From the NCBI GenBank assembly GCA_018812765.1, contig JAHJDB010000041.1, positions 1-32,875 of the forward strand: a DNA stretch of 32,875 nt, in the 5' to 3' direction. This document shows, in pieces, positions 25,546-32,875 of the stretch. Within the stretch, counting starts at the first letter, position 1. Each line of letters opens with the position of its first letter. A program made the position numbers and the translations under genes. This DNA is from Nanobdellota archaeon. Its GTDB lineage: Archaea; Nanobdellota; Nanobdellia; Woesearchaeales; GW2011-AR9. The notes under the pieces were generated by a model. The model saw only the letters and a program-made list of their open reading frames with translations, made no database searches and was not told where the DNA came from.

Positions 25546-28500
25546 ATGACAATTATAAACCGTATTACAATCCACGGATTCAAAAGTTTTGCCCATAAGA
25601 CAGACATTCCTTTTGAAGAGAAATTTAACTGTATTCTTGGTCCAAACGGTTCGGGAAAATCTAACGTAGGAGATGCTCTTTGCTTCGTCTTGGGAAGAAT
25701 TTCAGCCAAATCTATGCGGGCAGAAAAGGCAGCTAACTTGATTTTTAACGGAGGTAAAGATAAGAAACCTTCTTCTGCAGGTTCGGTAGAAATAGCGTTC
25801 TGTAACAAAAGTAAGATCTTTCCTGTTGAGGGAGCCGAAGTTGTTGTAAATAGGACTCTTAAAAAAGATGGGAATAGCATCTACCGAATTAATGGTAAAA
25901 AAAAGACTCGTTCAGAAGTTATCGACCTTCTTTCTGTAGCTCACATAAATCCTAACGGTTATAACATCATCCTTCAAGGAGATATAACTAGATTTGTAGA
26001 CTTGCATCCTGTCGAGAGAAGAAAAATCATTGAAGAGATTAGCGATGTTTCTGTATATGAAGACAAGAAACATAAAGCTTTGTTAGAGTTAACTAAAGTT
26101 GAAGAGAAGCTTAACAATGCAGATATTATTCTTAAAGAAAGAAAGACTTATCTTAAAGAGTTAAAAAAAGATCGTGATCAGGCTTTAAAATTTAAAGAGC
26201 TGAAAGATCAGATTGATTCAAACAAGGCAACTTTTTTGCATCTACAGATAACCGAAAGGGAAGAGGTAAAAGAGAAGTATGATTCTGAATCTAGTGGCAG
26301 CCAGAAAAAGATAGATTCTTTCAACGAAAAAGTAAGTAAGCTTAAAGAAGATATAGTTGAACACAAAAAAAGTGTTGAAAGTATTAACCACCAAATTGAA
26401 CAGAAGGGCGAGAAGGAACAACTGAAAGTTCATCGGGAGATTGAGGATTTAAAGGTTATTCTCGCTCAAGACAAAACTAGAATTTCAACCCTGAAAGATG
26501 AGATTAATAAGATCAATCAGAGGAAAGACCAGATTAATATTGAGATTAAGGAACTAGAAGAAAAAAGTTCTTTACATTCAAAGAATGATCAGGAAATCAG
26601 GTTAAATATTCAAAGGAAACAAAAAGAATTAGAATCCTTGGAAGAGGCAATTGCTCAATTCAAGAAAAAAAATAAGATTGAATCTTCTCAAGAACTTGAA
26701 GTTGAGATTGAAGAAAAAGACCAGCTAATCGAAGAGAAGCAGGAAGAAGTTCAACAGATCAGAGTAAAACAACAGGAACTTTTGAGAGAGAAAGATCGGA
26801 TAGAGTATAAATTAGAATCAATCGATGAACAAATCAGGAAAGTTAAAGAAGTTAAAAAAGAAAATAAAGAGCAGATTAACACTTTACAGCAGTACAAAAA
26901 TGATTTTAAGGCTTCTACTTTAAGATTGAACACTTGTTTAGATCAAGACAGCAGTTTTGCTTCTCAACTAGGTAATGCCAGAAGAAAATTAGCAGAATTA
27001 CAGGAGCTGCATGCTAAATCATCAGCTAAGAATCTTACCATCAAAGCAGGTCTTGCCAGTAACTTAGCTGTAAAAAGTATTCTTGACAATAGGAAAAAAT
27101 TTGGTGGTGTCTATGGAACTATAGCTGAGCTTGGACAGACTAAAAGAGAGTATGCTTTGGCTTTAGAAACTTGTGCTGGCGGCAAGATGCAGAATATAGT
27201 TGTTGATGAAGATAAGACTGCTGCTGAATGTATTAAATATCTTAAGAGCAACAAGCTTGGTTCTGCTTCATTTATTCCGTTAAATAAGATCAAGTATCAA
27301 GACATCTCTGGTGATGATCAAAAAATGCTTAAAAATAAAGGGGTTCATGATTTCGCTCTCAATTTAATTTCGTTTAAATCACAGTATAAGAAAGCTTTCT
27401 CTTACGTTTTTGGAAAAACTCTTGTTGTTGATACTATCGATACAGCTAGACAGATTGGGATTGGTAAAATAAAGATGGCCACTTTAGACGGCAGCATTGC
27501 TGAAGCAAGCGGGGTAATGAAAGGTGGATTTATCACTAAAAAATCTTCGTTAGGGTTCCAGGAAAAGGATTCCATGGAAGAGCTGGAGAAACTAGATAAA
27601 GAGATTGCTGAGATTCAAAGTGTTTTTGCTAATGTTGAAATGAAAAGAGATGCTAACATGGAGGAGATATCTTCTCTTAGAAACAAGAAAGCAGAATTAG
27701 AAGGAGAAATAATTAAGCTAGAAAAAACTTTACACTTAGATACGGATGATTTAGATGCTTCTGGGGAAGTTAAGAAAGAGCTGAAGACTAGGCTTAAGGA
27801 TGTGGAGTCAGAACTTTCAAATGTACAGAGAGATATTAGTAGGATTAATCAGGAACTTGCTAACCTTAAATCCAAGAAAAACATGTTAAGATCAGAAGTA
27901 AGCCAGTTAAGGAATCCTCGGCTGCTTGCTCAGCTTAGTGCTTTTGAAGAGTCTAGGCAGAAATCTCGGGAAGAACTTTTGCATCTTCAGAACGAGCTGA
28001 AAAATATTACAATTCAAATGGAGCAGATGATCGGTCCAGAAAGAGAGAAGTTTAAAGAGATTTTCAAACAGCATGACAAAGAAGAACAGCAATTCCTTGT
28101 GGAAATAAAAGAGCTGGAGAAAAAAGTAAAGAAGAAGGAAACTGAACTTTCTGAGAAAGAAAAAGAAAGTAAAGAATTTTATTCCAAATACAAGGAATTA
28201 TTTAATCAGAGAGAAAAGTTAAGTTCAGAAATAAATAAATCTGAAAATGAAGTTGAATCTTTGCGAGAAAAAGTTCGTGAATCTGAGAGAGAAGTTAATC
28301 TAATCTCTTTAAAGAATGCTGAAGTTAAAGCCAGACTGGCTGGATTATATGAAGAGTTTAATAGATATAAGGATGTTGAGATTTTTAAGGATAAGAATAA
28401 AGAAGAGCTTCAACAAGCTATCAATAAATTTGAGGTTATGCTTGCTCAGATGTCTGCTGTGAACATGAAGGCGCTAGAGATTTATGAAGTTGTGGAAAGA

Positions 28501-29037
28501 GAATTCAACAAATTAATGGGAAAGAAAACCAGTCTTGAAACAGAAAAAGTAGAAATCATGACTTTAATGAACGAGATTGAATCAAAGAAGAAGGAACATT
28601 TCATGAAAACTTTCAATCAAGCTAATGAAAATTTCCAGAAAATTTTTGGCAACCTTTTCAAGAAAGGGAAAGCTTACCTGCAATTAGAGAATCCTGAGAA
28701 CATTTTTGAGGGCGGACTTTCCATAAAAGTAAAATTCACCGGTAATCGTTTCATGGATATTAAATCCTTGTCGGGGGGAGAGAAAACTTTGACGGCTCTA
28801 TCCTTTATTTTTGCTATCCAAGAATACCAGCCAGCTTCATTTTATGTTTTAGATGAAATTGATGCTGCTTTAGATAAGCATAACTCTGAAATCCTGTCAA
28901 AGCTAATCAGGAATTATGCTGATAGGGCACAGTACATAATTATTTCACACAACGATTCTTTGATCTCTGAAGCTGACACCTTATTTGGAGTAAGCATGAA
29001 AGATGGAGTAAGCAAAGTTACTAGTTTAAAGCTTTAG
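25546..29037 (+). CDS. smc: Chromosome segregation protein SMC
   Basis: Walker A GPNGSGKSN, hinge GGVYGTIAELG, long coiled coils, signature LSGGEKTLTALSF, Walker B FYVLDEIDAALD. ATG 25546 is a likely start (ORF track begins at 25531). Confidence 0.97.
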   Translation: MTIINRITIHGFKSFAHKTDIPFEEKFNCILGPNGSGKSNVGDALCFVLGRISAKSMRAEKAANLIFNGGKDKKPSSAGSVEIAFCNKSKIFPVEGAEVVVNRTLKKDGNSIYRINGKKKTRSEVIDLLSVAHINPNGYNIILQGDITRFVDLHPVERRKIIEEISDVSVYEDKKHKALLELTKVEEKLNNADIILKERKTYLKELKKDRDQALKFKELKDQIDSNKATFLHLQITEREEVKEKYDSESSGSQKKIDSFNEKVSKLKEDIVEHKKSVESINHQIEQKGEKEQLKVHREIEDLKVILAQDKTRISTLKDEINKINQRKDQINIEIKELEEKSSLHSKNDQEIRLNIQRKQKELESLEEAIAQFKKKNKIESSQELEVEIEEKDQLIEEKQEEVQQIRVKQQELLREKDRIEYKLESIDEQIRKVKEVKKENKEQINTLQQYKNDFKASTLRLNTCLDQDSSFASQLGNARRKLAELQELHAKSSAKNLTIKAGLASNLAVKSILDNRKKFGGVYGTIAELGQTKREYALALETCAGGKMQNIVVDEDKTAAECIKYLKSNKLGSASFIPLNKIKYQDISGDDQKMLKNKGVHDFALNLISFKSQYKKAFSYVFGKTLVVDTIDTARQIGIGKIKMATLDGSIAEASGVMKGGFITKKSSLGFQEKDSMEELEKLDKEIAEIQSVFANVEMKRDANMEEISSLRNKKAELEGEIIKLEKTLHLDTDDLDASGEVKKELKTRLKDVESELSNVQRDISRINQELANLKSKKNMLRSEVSQLRNPRLLAQLSAFEESRQKSREELLHLQNELKNITIQMEQMIGPEREKFKEIFKQHDKEEQQFLVEIKELEKKVKKKETELSEKEKESKEFYSKYKELFNQREKLSSEINKSENEVESLREKVRESEREVNLISLKNAEVKARLAGLYEEFNRYKDVEIFKDKNKEELQQAINKFEVMLAQMSAVNMKALEIYEVVEREFNKLMGKKTSLETEKVEIMTLMNEIESKKKEHFMKTFNQANENFQKIFGNLFKKGKAYLQLENPENIFEGGLSIKVKFTGNRFMDIKSLSGGEKTLTALSFIFAIQEYQPASFYVLDEIDAALDKHNSEILSKLIRNYADRAQYIIISHNDSLISEADTLFGVSMKDGVSKVTSLKL

Positions 29038-29238
29038 ATAAATAAACTTGATTTTTTAAGTAAATCGTTTATTTTCTCAAAAACAATTCAACTAAAAGTC
29101 ATCATTAGTTTTATAAAATTTTTTTATTCCAGAATTACGGCATTAAAAAAAGCGAAATAAATACTATCAGTTGTTTCATGACACATTAAAATCTGACAAC
29201 ATCTAATAAATAGATAAAACCAACAAGAGCTTACTGAT

Positions 29239-29268
29239 AAAGTCAATAAAATTGACTAGATTGACTTT
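29239..29268. repeat. Overlapping alternative hairpins in a convergent intergenic region
   Basis: AAAGTCAAT-aaaattgactag-ATTGACTTT with an extra nested ATTGACT. Confidence 0.55.
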
Positions 29269-29285
29269 AGGAGTTTCTTGCTTTA

Positions 29286-29522
29286 TTAAAGGTATTTCTT
29301 AGCTTTTTCTATTAATGGAAGGACAGCTAGAACTTCTTCTTTGTTCATCCTTCCGAGTTTTGCAAACATAGGTTCGCCGCTAGCATTCTTATTTTGTCTT
29401 ACAATCTGCAGCTTAGGGGTACCTTCATTGTATGCAAATACGGACACAGTTATCTTAGTTTTCTCAAAGTCTACGGCTTCTGAGAACAGTTCTTTGTCCA
29501 ATTCTTTGTTAAATCCTGGCAT
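29286..29522 (-). CDS. Small conserved-looking protein, possibly PC4/YdbC-like ssDNA-binding
   Basis: VDFEKTKITVSVFAYNEGTPKLQIVRQNKNASGEPMFAKLGRMNKEEVLAVLPLIEKA; SD gaggaaa upstream; follows in the direction of gyrB transcription. Confidence 0.65.
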   Translation of the reverse strand: MPGFNKELDKELFSEAVDFEKTKITVSVFAYNEGTPKLQIVRQNKNASGEPMFAKLGRMNKEEVLAVLPLIEKAKKYL

Positions 29523-29533
29523 TTTTTTTCCTC

Positions 29534-32800
<3,267 letters not shown>

Positions 32801-32875
32801 CTAATTCCACCTTTGTTTTAACAGGTTTTTTTGTGGTTTTATCGACGATAAATAATATTATATTATATAAGAATA

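Noticed and set aside
25521-28092. Minus-strand ORFs inside smc (25521-25880, 26242-26433, 26751-26933, 27111-27293, 27907-28092)
   Set aside because: Antisense shadows of a clearly coding SMC sequence.

Overview
The window looks like a chromosomal segment of a small, AT-rich archaeon, probably of the DPANN type (Woesearchaeota-like). This is inferred from gene content: archaeal CarS, archaeal CCA-adding enzyme, Dph2, many TATA-like boxes about 25 nt upstream of starts, and a tRNA with bulge-helix-bulge (BHB) introns. Recognisable genes are a B12-dependent ribonucleotide reductase (nrdJ), RsuA/RluB-type pseudouridine synthase, CarS, CDP-alcohol phosphatidyltransferase, a Dph2 split over two frames, a lysine-rich histone-H1-like protein, a DNA-methylase-like protein, a LamG lipoprotein, MnmH/SelU, a TVP38/TMEM64 protein, Cca, a membrane-anchored JAMM protein, a stand-alone NFACT-R protein, a SpoIIM-like protein, acylphosphatase, a pilin-like protein, a pair of TM-DUF504-like paralogs, an AdoMetDC (SpeD/SpeH)-like protein, a CheD-like protein, an endonuclease V homolog lacking two catalytic Asp, SMC, and a gyrB carrying a 434-aa HNH intein. 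The strongest observations are: (1) a minus-strand tRNA gene at 17553-17667 that becomes a canonical 74-nt tRNA-Arg(GCG) only after removal of two introns (21 nt in the D-loop, 20 nt at 37/38), each with a textbook BHB; (2) an EndoV-like protein with two lost metal-binding Asp; (3) a split dph2; (4) an AdoMetDC homolog with Thr at the expected self-cleavage Ser; (5) a two-repeat protein with an H1-like tail behind a palindromic promoter/leader; (6) the gyrB intein. I did not see one multi-gene novel system such as a defence island or CRISPR. All identifications come from reading motifs by eye, without database searches.
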